Positions 1 through 7,800 of a DNA stretch of 13,588 bases are shown in pieces. The DNA comes from JAYWIG01 sp043789035 (lineage in GTDB: Bacteria > Pseudomonadota > Gammaproteobacteria > Burkholderiales > Burkholderiaceae_E). Within the stretch, counting starts at the first letter, position 1; each line of letters starts with the position of its first letter. Position numbers and translations under genes: made by a program. The notes below the pieces were generated by a model. The model made no database searches. It worked only from the letters and a program-made list of their open reading frames with translations, and had not been told where the DNA came from. The DNA is taken from positions 1 to 13,588 of the forward strand of contig JAYWIG010000130.1 in assembly GCA_043789035.1 (NCBI GenBank), read 5' to 3'.

Positions 1-160
1 GCAGGTAATCGTTTGAACAGGCCTTAGAACCACCTTGCCCAGTAGTATCCGTTGTTCGAGGTTAGCAGGTAATCGTTTGAACAGGCCTTAGAACACCTGT
101 CGACAGAGTCAGATTTGCAAAGGAAGGTTAGCAGGTAATCGTTTGAACAGGCCTTTGAAC
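1..160 (+). CRISPR. Trailing end of a CRISPR-like array (3 repeats, 2 spacers)
   Basis: A 34-nt direct repeat starting GTTAGCAGGTAATC and ending GGCCTTAGAAC occurs at 61-94 and 127-160. A copy missing its first four bases lies at 1-30, where the window cuts it. The intervening sequences, 31-60 (30 nt) and 95-126 (32 nt), are unrelated to each other, giving 64- and 66-bp units as in a CRISPR array. The last copy differs at one base (CCTTTGAAC for CCTTAGAAC), which is usual for the leader-distal end, so the leader would lie left of base 1. Both full repeats are preceded by AG, so the repeat could be 36 nt. No cas gene is in the window and I do not recognise the repeat family. A non-CRISPR interspersed repeat is the main alternative, as only two spacers are visible. 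Confidence 0.55.
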
Positions 161-187
161 ATCGGAACACGCCCCCCTCCGATTTTA
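161..187 (+). terminator. Weak hairpin with short T run after the repeat array
   Basis: ATCGGA (161-166) pairs with TCCGAT (178-183) across an 11-nt C-rich loop, and the T tract (TTTT, 183-186) begins at the last paired base. It directly follows the last repeat and could end the array transcript. The stem is only 6 bp and the T run is short, so a chance hairpin is equally possible. Confidence 0.25.
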
Positions 188-198
188 ACTGTAGCGTC

Positions 199-226
199 GT
201 TCACTGCCGCGTAAGCAGCTTAGAAA
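199..226 (+). repeat. Solitary type I-F-like CRISPR repeat
   Basis: This 28-nt stretch reads GTTCACTGCCGC, then GTAA, then GCAGCTTAGAAA. Known type I-F repeats have the same length, the same GTTCACTGCC start, a CTGCC...GGCAG hairpin and the AAGAAA/TAGAAA end. Here the stem is shortened to CTGC/GCAG because one G is replaced by A. There is no second copy at the expected 60-nt spacing on either side, so it is a single orphan or relic repeat. It differs from the 34-nt repeat at 1-160 except for a shared GTT start and TTAGAA near the end. If it once headed a unit, 227-258 would be its 32-nt spacer. Confidence 0.6.
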
Positions 227-272
227 GTTGGCACGTAAAAGATGCGTGTAACTTCAGTCATCCTAACGATAC

Positions 273-488
273 TCAATTGGATGGCAGCGGTGGTTTACAT
301 TCCGATGCCTTATTATCTGAGCAGCTTTCCAACCGAGACTTCGATGTCGAATCTGTTAGCGTGGCTTCGTTTTCTATTATGTTGCCGTTGTAGTCGTCCG
401 GTATTTCGGCGACAAGTGCCTCCAGCTCCGCAATTGACTTCGAATTTTCAACTCTCTTTACCCACTCCGTTTCATCAAATTTTTTCAC
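273..488 (-). CDS. Possible small hypothetical protein (71 aa)
   Basis: A GTG start at 488 has GGGAG about ten bases upstream as ribosome binding site. The first half is acidic and helix-like (MKKFDETEWVKRVENSKSIA, then a leucine/glutamate-rich stretch ending IPDD) and reads like genuine protein. The second half is polar, rich in Ser, Lys and Asn, and looks less constrained, so the gene may be truncated or frameshifted around residue 35. No domain is recognised and no partner gene is adjacent. It lies between the orphan CRISPR repeat and an AT-rich gap. An overlapping plus-strand frame (242-511) is less protein-like. Confidence 0.4.
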   Translation of the reverse strand: MKKFDETEWVKRVENSKSIAELEALVAEIPDDYNGNIIENEATLTDSTSKSRLESCSDNKASECKPPLPSN

Positions 489-765
489 TCACTTGCTCCC
501 GTAGAACCTAAAAAATACCCGAAATTAAAGGCTGGTTAACCGCCCTAGCCAACAAATCAATAAATAGTTACTCAAATATAATTTATTAAATCTGCCGAAA
601 AATTAATAGGAATTTATAACCCTATGACATATCTGGAAATTTTTATTAATAGTTCAAGTGAAATTTTTCGTACTTTAATTAATAGACACGAATTCAAAGA
701 ATAAAACGGTCACATTCCGCTCCTTACAAATGGCGCTTAGAGTCCGTAAAGGTGAAACTCAAATA
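489..765. other. AT-rich gap without a recognised gene
   Basis: Only short reading frames occur, such as a 26-codon one starting at 624. The stretch is strikingly AT-rich, with several TTAATA/TATAAT-like hexamers, so it may hold promoters for the flanking genes, but no pair of boxes stands out. It ends just before the start of the truncated restriction gene and shows no trace of the missing helicase domain that I can read. Confidence 0.5.
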
Positions 766-810
766 TAAAAAACAGGCATACCAAACGTTAGCGGTGGAAG
801 CTTTCAAACG

Positions 811-1623
811 GTGGAGCTAATAAAAAAATGCATCAAGCAGCTAGACGTTGAGTTAAAAGTTGCACCTTTGCAAAACACAGTGGTGAGCGGTGAGCAAACT
901 GACACGACGACCATAGATGCCCTGAAGCAGGGTGATAGCTTCAAGATTATGGAAACCAAAACCGATTCCCAGAAAGGTTCAGCTCATTCAGCGGTAAAGT
1001 ACGATTTAATAGGACGCTTGTCGGTGGAGACTCAACTCACTCGCTCGACAATCGCAGCGATATTGCAAGGTGTGAACAGAGCTGTATTTTCACAATATCG
1101 AACCAACCCTGAAGACTTTATGCAGAAGGCCTTGCTCATCATTAACGAGCAGAAGGCGACTGCCATTATTGAACACATCACCTACGATGCGACAGGTGAA
1201 AGCTATAGCTCTGATATCTTTACTCAAGCAAAACCTGAACATAACTTCAGCGCTGCGTTGAGAACAAATCGACATACTTATGACTATGTATTTACTGATT
1301 CAAATATCGAGAAGGCGTTCGCAAAACTTGATGTAAGCACCGAAGTGGTCGTTTACGCGAAACTACCCAAAGGTTTTTTTATCTCCACACCGGTTGGCGA
1401 TTACAACCCAGATTGGGCCATCGCGTTTCAGCAAGGCAAGGTAAAGCATGTGTATTTCGTTGCCGAAACCAAAGGGTCAATGTCAAGCATGGATTTGCGG
1501 AAAATTGAAGAATGTAAGATTGAATGCGCTCGGAAGTTTTTTTCGAAAATTACTTCCGAGCAAGTTAAGTATGACGTTATTAGCAACTACGGAAAGCTGA
1601 TGGAAGTCGTAGCAAACGCTTAA
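811..1623 (+). pseudogene. C-terminal fragment of type III restriction enzyme Res subunit
   Basis: The 270 codons match the C-terminal part of type III Res subunits, which are normally about 900-1,000 residues with an N-terminal SF2 helicase that translocates on DNA and a C-terminal endonuclease. The PD-(D/E)XK nuclease is visible: PVGDYNPDWAI supplies the aspartate and YFVAETKGS the E-x-K. The region upstream (KYDLIG...TQLTRSTIAAIL) is the usual linker to the helicase. No Walker A or DEAD-like motif exists here or upstream. The open frame begins at a GTG without a convincing ribosome binding site. Family-like residues seem to continue in frame back to a TAA at 766-768, which suggests decay rather than a designed short protein. 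No Mod methyltransferase is nearby, so a working type III system is not present. A stand-alone nuclease domain is the less likely alternative. Confidence 0.8.
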
Positions 1624-1659
1624 GTACATCTCACAACGATACACCCCTCTAGTTCATCA

Positions 1660-1712
1660 CCAATTGATCTACCTATCAAAACCAATTGATCAACAGACTG
1701 TTGACCAATTGG
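1660..1712. repeat. CCAATTGATC repeats ending in a 31-bp near-palindrome
   Basis: CCAATTGATC occurs at 1660-1669 and again 22 bp further on at 1682-1691. The second copy is the left arm of an inverted repeat: CCAATTGATCAACAG (1682-1696), one central base, then CTGTTGACCAATTGG (1698-1712). The arms match at 14 of 15 positions. The spacing of two helical turns and the symmetry suggest protein-binding sites. The sequence is AT-rich with no following T run, so it does not look like an intrinsic terminator. Confidence 0.6.
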
Positions 1713-1723
1713 CCGTATCTAAG

Positions 1724-1764
1724 CATGTTGGCTGATTTGTGCGATTCTCGATCAACATGTTGGC
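1724..1764. repeat. Two direct CATGTTGGC copies
   Basis: CATGTTGGC lies at 1724-1732 and at 1756-1764, 32 bp apart. The second copy is preceded by ATCAA, echoing the GATCAA of the neighbouring palindrome. The function is unknown; the repeats lie between two gene relics. Confidence 0.35.
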
Positions 1765-1782
1765 ACCTACACGCAGGGCGGC

Positions 1783-2264
1783 ATTGTGTACGTCTGCATC
1801 ACTGATATTGAGCGATAAAAAACAGCGCTAATACTGATGATTTAATTCGTAATTGGCTGCGTAGTCGTAATACGATTTGTTCTTGGGGGATTTGGGAGCA
1901 GTTGAATAATGTCAGTTTTAAACCCGTCGAATTCGACGGGTTTAAAAAGTAAGCTGGGATATCCGACGCAATCTCGCGAAGGTGAATTTCCAAATTCATA
2001 TCAGTGCGATTAAAGAAAAATTGATCCCCGACACCCTATCCAAAAAGCAGATTAGTATCCTCTCTACAAGCGAGGCCGATTTGATGAACGTCGCCTTTTT
2101 CGGTGTCAGGGCGCAACAATCGTACGACGCAAACACAAGCTTGAAAGGCAACTTGCGCGACCAAGTTCAATACGCTGGCGGTATCTCAGATGACGACTTT
2201 GGTTGGCGTATCTGTTGGCAAACCGTTAGGTGCAAAGCGTATCTCTCGCGCTAGACGAACTTGA
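1783..2264 (+). pseudogene. Broken KilA-N domain protein gene
   Basis: Four fragments in successive frames reconstruct a KilA-N DNA-binding protein of the kind found in phages and islands. Fragment 1 (about 1783-1815) reads IVYVCITDIER. One missing base near 1818 shifts the frame: restoring a T gives the family motif TDI-x-RYKN. Fragment 2 (to 1949) reads DLIRNWLRSRNTI and IWEQLNNVSFKPVEFDGF and ends at TAA 1950-1952. Fragment 3 (about 1955-2160) reads LAKVNFQIHISAIKEKLIP, then EADLMNVAFFG and LKGNLRD, as in the family's C-terminal region. Fragment 4 (about 2165-2264) reads FNTLAVSQMTTLVG and ends at TGA 2262-2264. Stretches the family normally has between fragments 2 and 3, and between 3 and 4, are absent, so internal deletions as well as frameshifts occurred. 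The assignment rests on remembered family patterns. Confidence 0.75.
1916..1947. repeat. Perfect 32-bp palindrome inside the KilA-N relic
   Basis: The half-site TTTTAAACCCGTCGAA is followed by its exact reverse complement with no loop. It lies in the frame encoding SFKPVEFDGFKK, which is close to the usual family sequence, so the palindrome may arise from ordinary coding sequence. It ends three bases before the stop that truncates fragment 2 of the pseudogene. Confidence 0.7.
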
Positions 2265-2374
2265 CGTACTTAGCTTTTTGATTCGCAATGACTTTCGTTG
2301 TCGTTCTAAACAATAAAATTCTTGCCTGTAAAGTTTCGACAGAAATCAACCGCTTGCAGAACAACTTTATACTC

Positions 2375-2402
2375 TTGCATATTTTATTTCGTGCTTTATA
2401 CT
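2375..2402 (+). promoter_or_regulatory. Probable sigma70 promoter of the AAA ATPase gene
   Basis: TTGCAT (2375-2380) and TATACT (2397-2402) are separated by 16 bp in an AT-rich region. Transcription would start near 2409, leaving a leader of only about 24 nt. That leader has no purine-rich ribosome binding site before the ATG at 2433. Confidence 0.45.
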
Positions 2403-2432
2403 TAGTTTTATATTTAAGTATAAAAAACAGCG

Positions 2433-3590
2433 ATGAACAAGAAATACCATTTTGCACGGCCAGCCCTTGCAGCGCACATTGCTCAGATGTTAACGGGTCC
2501 GATAGCAGTGGGCTTATCAAGCGACGGCCTTTTTATCGGGGGCGAACGACGCATTGGAAAAACAGCGTTTCTCATCAATGATTTAGTTCCCGACCTTGAG
2601 CGCCGGGGCTACCTAGTGATTTACATCGACTTAACGCTGTCTCAGGGCGACAACACTGGGAGCTCGATCGGGCAAGCATTCGCTAACGCAAAGCGAGACG
2701 CAAAAGGGTCTATCGCAAAGGCAGTTAAGAAAATAACCCCAGCAGCCATTAATGCGAACGTTTTCGGAGTTGGCGGCGGGCTAAACTTTGCTAAGAACCA
2801 AGATGAAGGTTCAATGCTCGATGCTTTTTATGAGCTATACAGCACGGTTAAAAAACCAATTGCGTTAATCATTGATGAAGCTCAAAGAGCTATGACTAAT
2901 AAATTAGGTCAGGATGCACTGTGGGCGCTGAAAAGCACTCGTGATCAAATCAAAAATAATAGTCAAAGCGATGCTCACCTATTGCTTATATTCACAGGCT
3001 CAAACCGCGCCAAACTTGCAGATATGGTCACTAAGAAAGACCAAGCCTTTTTCGGTTCAAGCGTCATGCAGATGCCCTATCTTGGTTCTGAATACATCGA
3101 CGATCTTTGCAACATGTACAACAAGAACTTAAACGGAGCTAGTTTAGATAGCAAAGTAACGAATGAACTATTCATAAAACTTGGCAAAAGACCAGCAATA
3201 CTCAACGACGCAATCGGCGCGTGCATCTTGAGCTTAGATGCCATGTCAACCTTCAACGAAAGATTGGCGGCAGAAGTGACAACAAAGGCAGCAGCGGAAG
3301 CGACGCTTATTCGTCAGCAATTAGAAAATCTTCCAATTCTGGCCCGACTTGTTTTAAGCGACATTGCGAATGACGAAGTTTCCGCGCCTGTTTTCAGTAC
3401 CGAGAACATAGCAAAATACAAATCGATTACTGGCAAAAAGAATCTATCCACGGCAAGCATACAGGCAGCTATCGAAGTGCTCATCAAAGCAGAACTTGTC
3501 TGGAAATCAAATAGAGGCGTGTACAAACTCGAAGAGCCATCGCATGCGCATCTATTTTCGATGACTAAAAAAAGCATGATTAAGTCATAA
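2433..3590 (+). CDS. AAA-family ATPase of an uncharacterised conserved family
   Basis: A 385-residue P-loop ATPase. Walker A is GGERRIGKTAF (residues 36-46), Walker B is ALIIDEAQ (144-151), and a sensor-like strand LLLIFTGSNR lies at 183-192. The C-terminal 100 residues look like a winged-helix region and end with VWKSNRGVYKLEE. The layout recalls a widespread proteobacterial family starting with the same GGERRIGK motif and ending VWKS-x-RG-x-Y; as far as I know its function is undetermined, though the fold resembles STAND/ExeA-like ATPases. It has its own promoter and a short leader without a ribosome binding site. Its stop overlaps the jetD stop on the opposite strand by 6 bp. A defence role is suggested only by neighbourhood. 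The first ATG is used because Walker A lies at the family-usual distance from it. Confidence 0.85.
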   Translation: MNKKYHFARPALAAHIAQMLTGPIAVGLSSDGLFIGGERRIGKTAFLINDLVPDLERRGYLVIYIDLTLSQGDNTGSSIGQAFANAKRDAKGSIAKAVKKITPAAINANVFGVGGGLNFAKNQDEGSMLDAFYELYSTVKKPIALIIDEAQRAMTNKLGQDALWALKSTRDQIKNNSQSDAHLLLIFTGSNRAKLADMVTKKDQAFFGSSVMQMPYLGSEYIDDLCNMYNKNLNGASLDSKVTNELFIKLGKRPAILNDAIGACILSLDAMSTFNERLAAEVTTKAAAEATLIRQQLENLPILARLVLSDIANDEVSAPVFSTENIAKYKSITGKKNLSTASIQAAIEVLIKAELVWKSNRGVYKLEEPSHAHLFSMTKKSMIKS

Positions 3591-4814
3591 GTAGCGTAAT
3601 GCCGCCAGCACCCAAGAAAAACTCACCCGCTCCTGCTCAAAACGCACTGCCTCACCGAAAACATTGTCTCGAAGGTCATCATAGAGTTGGCTTTCATCTT
3701 GAGTAAGATTAGAGAGATCGGCATGCACTGGGCTACTTTCATGGCCCCATAGGTCACGAAACTGCATGAGAGTGGCGCGGTCCATCAGCAAAGAGTTCAC
3801 ATGCGTAAAGCGCGCTCGCAATTCATTGAGAATTGCAAAGCCATGGGTATCGATATCGCCCCAGTAGTAAATTTCACAGTTGTGTAGCCAGCTTGCCTCG
3901 CGCAACGCCGAAAAACCGTAGCCTGCACCAAAGATCACCATGCTGCTGGGTACCTGAGGAAAGGAGAGGAAATTCACTTCGTTTTCAGTGATGAATACGC
4001 GCGACACTTTCAAATCCAAGCGCGCGAAAGTTCCCGCATCTAACTCAATATCTTGGTTAGCCATGCCCTGCAAAAGATGCAGCGAATTATCTAACACTCG
4101 AAAGCGTACCCGCTCTGGTTTCTCGCGAAAACCGTGGCGTCGAGCAAAACCCGACTGCCCCCTCGCAAGAGGATCAACAACGCAAGCAGGCGCGGCAAGC
4201 TCTATTAGCTCCGAGAGCACGGCGCGTTGGTCCTCAATAAATTTACTGTGAACTCCTGGCACATCAATCTGACGAAAATACACGTTCGGGTTGGGATGCG
4301 CCTTCATCCACGCCACGACTTTGAGAAGCATCGGCCAATCCGCTGCCAAGCTCAGTGCCTTGATTGGCCGCGTTCCAATCCATGAGAGCAAGGACAGTTC
4401 TTGGGCCTTTGTCTGTATTACCAGCGCACGAAAATTCTTCAGATCTTTCTGCCTGTTGACCAAGGCGGCTGCCGCTTCGATATTATCGAGCCAAGCGCTA
4501 GCAGGCACCGAATTCACTCCCAAGGTGCGGTGATTAAACTCGCGCCGCTCCAACCGCAAATGGGGCATTTCTTGTAACTTCTTACTCCAACTCCGTGCTT
4601 CGTCAAAGCGGTCTCTAAGCTCAGTGGCACTTGGGCATTTCAGAAGCAGCCTTTTTGGAAAAACGTCGCCATAGATGCCATGGTCTTTGCCCTCAAATGA
4701 GGCAAGCTCGCTGACCAACAAATCGCCCCGTTCCCAAAGCTTGTTCACCTGTTCGCGCAAGTCGCTAGGCGATGTCCAGGTCAAAGAGGTCCGGTGCAAA
4801 GAGGTCCGGCTCAA
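3585..4814 (-). CDS. jetD: Wadjet type I subunit JetD (Toprim nuclease)
   Basis: JetD is the nuclease of the Wadjet anti-plasmid system: it cuts circular DNA that the JetABC motor has reeled in. The 409 residues match the DUF3322 (N-terminal) plus DUF2220 (C-terminal Toprim, topoisomerase VI-A/Spo11-like) arrangement. Toprim motifs are the glutamate in VFITENEVNF (residues 273-282) and the aspartates in YYWGDIDTHG (316-325). A conserved RFEQERVS lies near the C-terminus (391-398). It is last in the jetABCD operon. The likeliest start is TTG at 4814, overlapping the jetC stop as TTGA, which implies coupled translation. The first codons lie in a 15-nt near-repeat offering further TTG starts 15 and 30 bases on. 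The metal-binding residues appear intact, so it should be active. Confidence 0.92.
   Translation of the reverse strand: MSRTSLHRTSLTWTSPSDLREQVNKLWERGDLLVSELASFEGKDHGIYGDVFPKRLLLKCPSATELRDRFDEARSWSKKLQEMPHLRLERREFNHRTLGVNSVPASAWLDNIEAAAALVNRQKDLKNFRALVIQTKAQELSLLSWIGTRPIKALSLAADWPMLLKVVAWMKAHPNPNVYFRQIDVPGVHSKFIEDQRAVLSELIELAAPACVVDPLARGQSGFARRHGFREKPERVRFRVLDNSLHLLQGMANQDIELDAGTFARLDLKVSRVFITENEVNFLSFPQVPSSMVIFGAGYGFSALREASWLHNCEIYYWGDIDTHGFAILNELRARFTHVNSLLMDRATLMQFRDLWGHESSPVHADLSNLTQDESQLYDDLRDNVFGEAVRFEQERVSFSWVLAALRYL
4770..4814 (-). repeat. 15-nt near-repeat over the jetD start
   Basis: Read on the minus strand, three successive 15-nt units each begin with TTG. Units one and two share CCGGACCTCTTTG exactly (plus-strand copies 4782-4794 and 4797-4809); the third, TTGACCTGGACATCG, is diverged. 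The protein therefore starts MSRTSLHRTSLTWTS. Each unit offers a possible TTG start, so the true N-terminus is ambiguous by 5 or 10 residues. Confidence 0.75.
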
Positions 4815-7800
4815 GCCTCAATTCCTCGTTTATTTCGCGCCTTCTCCTCGCGATAAGCTTCGATCGAAAGGTTACGTAATTTAGAGTCACGCCCTTCTTC
4901 GTTGTGTACGAAGCCCACGCTGGCTACATAGGGCTCAATGATATGGATTTTTTGCAACGGCGTAACGATCAATAGCTGTAAGTTGAGTTGCGTGAAGAGT
5001 TTTAATCCATACTGCGCAGATTCATCCGAACCGCGCCCAAAGGCTTCATCAATCACTACGAATCGGAATGATCGCGAGCGCGTTGCACCCCATTCCAAGC
5101 CGAATTGGTAGGCCAAACTAGCTGCCAAAATGGTGTAGGCAAGTTTTTCCTTTTGGCCACCAGATTTACCGCCCGAATCTGAGTAATGCTCATGCTCGCG
5201 CTCATCTTCACGCCAACGCTCACTCGCTGCAAACACAAACCAGCTGCGCACATCGCTTACCTTGGTGCTCCAGCGACGGTCAATCTCGGTAAGGCCATCG
5301 CGGCCACGAAATCGATCAATAATGCGCCGCACCTGCAAGAACTTCGCTTCGGAATATTGAGCATCGTCAGAGCCCGTAAGAGCGCCTTCGGTACAAGCGC
5401 GCAACTCACTTTGAAAGTCACGAATTTCTGCATCTGGGGTGGGTTGAGATTCCAACACGATGTAGCGCCCAGAGTTGTAATCGATCTGCGTTAATGAGGC
5501 ATTAATCCTTTCGATTTTCTCTTTGATCGATTCGCGCTCGCGAGCCAATTGCGACTGAAAGTTGGCAACCTCGCGAATCGTGTTCTCGTTGAGTAACTCT
5601 TTAAAACGCAACTCGAAGCGCGGCAGGTCATCACTTTGCAGCGCATCTAATAAGCGTCGATACTCAAAGGCTGCATCCACACTGGCGTCGATTTCGGCGG
5701 CGTCGAGCTTGAACTCATCCTTGAACGATGCCATTGCCTTGATGATTTTTTCGGCTAAATATCTGAGCTTACCTTCCTCATTATTGAGCCGCGCCTGAAT
5801 CCAAACCCGTACCTCGTGTTCGCGATTGTCACAAGATTCAACCGTGAGCTGGTGTTCCCCCAACGCCTGAAAACGCACCGGATCGAGTTGTTCCGCTATA
5901 GCTTGCCCAGCTTCTTCAGAGATATCGGCCAGCAAAGCCTCGGTCTGTACACGCAGGCTCATTGCAACCTCGCGCTTGGTCGCCAGCGACCCAAGTTCTT
6001 GGTGCTTCTCACGCAAACTTAATTCGCTTAAGTGAAGCTCGCCCTGCACTTTGAGCAGCTGCGCCGCAAGTTGCATCAGTACGTCGGAAGTTTGCTCAAG
6101 CGTTTTCTGTTCCGCTTCCAGTGCGACAAGGGCGCGGGCAACGCTGCCTACGTCGAGCTCCTGAAAGTCGCGGAACTCTTCTAGTCTCAAATGCGCGTCG
6201 AGGCTATCCTTGAGCTGTCTGCGTTGACTTTGAAGCTGACTGATCTGGCCTGCAAGCTCTGCTAAGCGATGTTCTAATAGTTCTGCTTGTGCTTGCAGCG
6301 CCGCGATTTTTTCGATGTTGCTCCATCCAAGAATATAGCGGCTGCGATCTTCGAGCGCAAAGCGATCATCTTTCTCATGGCGTTCACCGGCAGACTTAAT
6401 CTGCCCCGCCAGAGTAATCGCTTTGGGCTCACGCCGAAATTGATCTGGAGTCGCGCAACATGCCACGTCAAAGCGTTGCGCAAGCTCGCGTTCCAACCAC
6501 TCATAAAACGGTGAATCGGGCTTGATCGAAAGTTTGCGTACGAGTGAATCCCGGTGCAGGCTAGGTATCTCGCTTCGCCCGCCGGTGCGCACCCGAAAGT
6601 ACACCAACCGCCCTTTTAATCGCGTTCCGTCTACCCATTTATGCACCTGCTTGTAATGAATCTCTGGCACTAAGAGCGATAAGCCGAAGGGGCGCATTAA
6701 GCGCTCAGTGGCACCCGCCCAAGCACGCTCATCCTCACGCACTTGGAGTAATTCGCCAGCAAAGGGCATGTCATCCTGCGGAATCGACAAAGCCTGGCAA
6801 ATAGCTGCGCGCATCGCCACTTGCTCGGCGGGTATATTGTTACGTCGTTCTTTGAGGCTGGTTAGTTCACCATTTAGCGTGCTATGGTCGACGCGTAGCT
6901 GCCGGAATTGAAAATCCTTCTCACGCTCATCATTTTGAAACTGAGCCTCTTGCTCATGCACCTTGCCGGCAGCCTCGCGCAGACGATGCGCTTGGCTTAG
7001 AAATAAGTCTTCGTTGGCCGCGATGGCCTCGCCCAGTTTTTCCAATAACTCCTGGCAACGCAGCGCTTTTAAGCGGCGGCGCTCATGCTCCTGCCCCATG
7101 CGTTTGATGTCGCTTTTTAAACGCTCTAGCCGATCACCGCCATTTTTCTCAACCGCTTGTTTGAGCTCATCGACCTCGATGCGCTGCCCATCGCGGCGTT
7201 CCTCTAGGCGTTGCACTTGTGCCGCCAGTTTGTCGCCCTCTTCGCCAAGAATATTCAAGCGCTTATCCAGTAATGCTTGCTTGAGGCTAGCGAAATAAGC
7301 CCGCAGTTGTTCGCGTTGCGCCCGTAATTCTTCAATCAATGCAAGCAGTTGCGCGTGTTTGTCGGCGTCAATCATCAGGGGCATCAAAAGCTCCACTTGG
7401 CGCTTGGCTTTGAGCACGGCCTCATGAGCACGATTTAAATCATCAAAGTGGCTAATGAGTGCACTGATACGCGGTGCAACATCAAAGGCTTCCAGCATAT
7501 GGCTGCGCACAAAGTCAGTGAGGTTGCCAACCGACTTCATCGACACCGTTTGATGAAACAAATCGAGTGCCTGCTCATTTTCAATACCAAAGCGCCGTCG
7601 AAACCAGGCACCGTAGGGTGGGAACGTATCGAAGATCTCTACCTCGGTTGCACGCAGGCGCTTGCGTAGCTTACCCATATCTGTACCAAAGTGAGCGAAA
7701 TCTTCAGTGATAGATAAAGCTCTGTCCACCCCGCAAAACATCCGAGCAGGCTGGCCCTGCGAATCCTTCATCCAGAATACTTGGGCAAGGGTCACGCTTT

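Noticed and set aside
61..160. Repeats with GTTAGCA as integron attC core sites
   Set aside because: GTTAGCA does not fit GTTRRRY, there is no paired inverse core, and the units of 64-66 bp contain no cassette.
242..511. Plus-strand 89-codon frame
   Set aside because: It overlaps the better minus-strand frame, has an atypical Cys/Arg/Pro-rich product and no ribosome binding site.
781..800. AACGTTAGCGG as the end of an attC site
   Set aside because: GTTAGCG misses the core consensus and no matching inverse site lies upstream at a suitable distance.
1682..1712. Palindrome as an intrinsic terminator of the Res relic
   Set aside because: The stem is AT-rich and no T tract follows it.
3988..4533. 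Plus-strand frames across jetD
   Set aside because: They are antisense shadows of a well-supported gene with low-complexity Ser/Arg-rich products.
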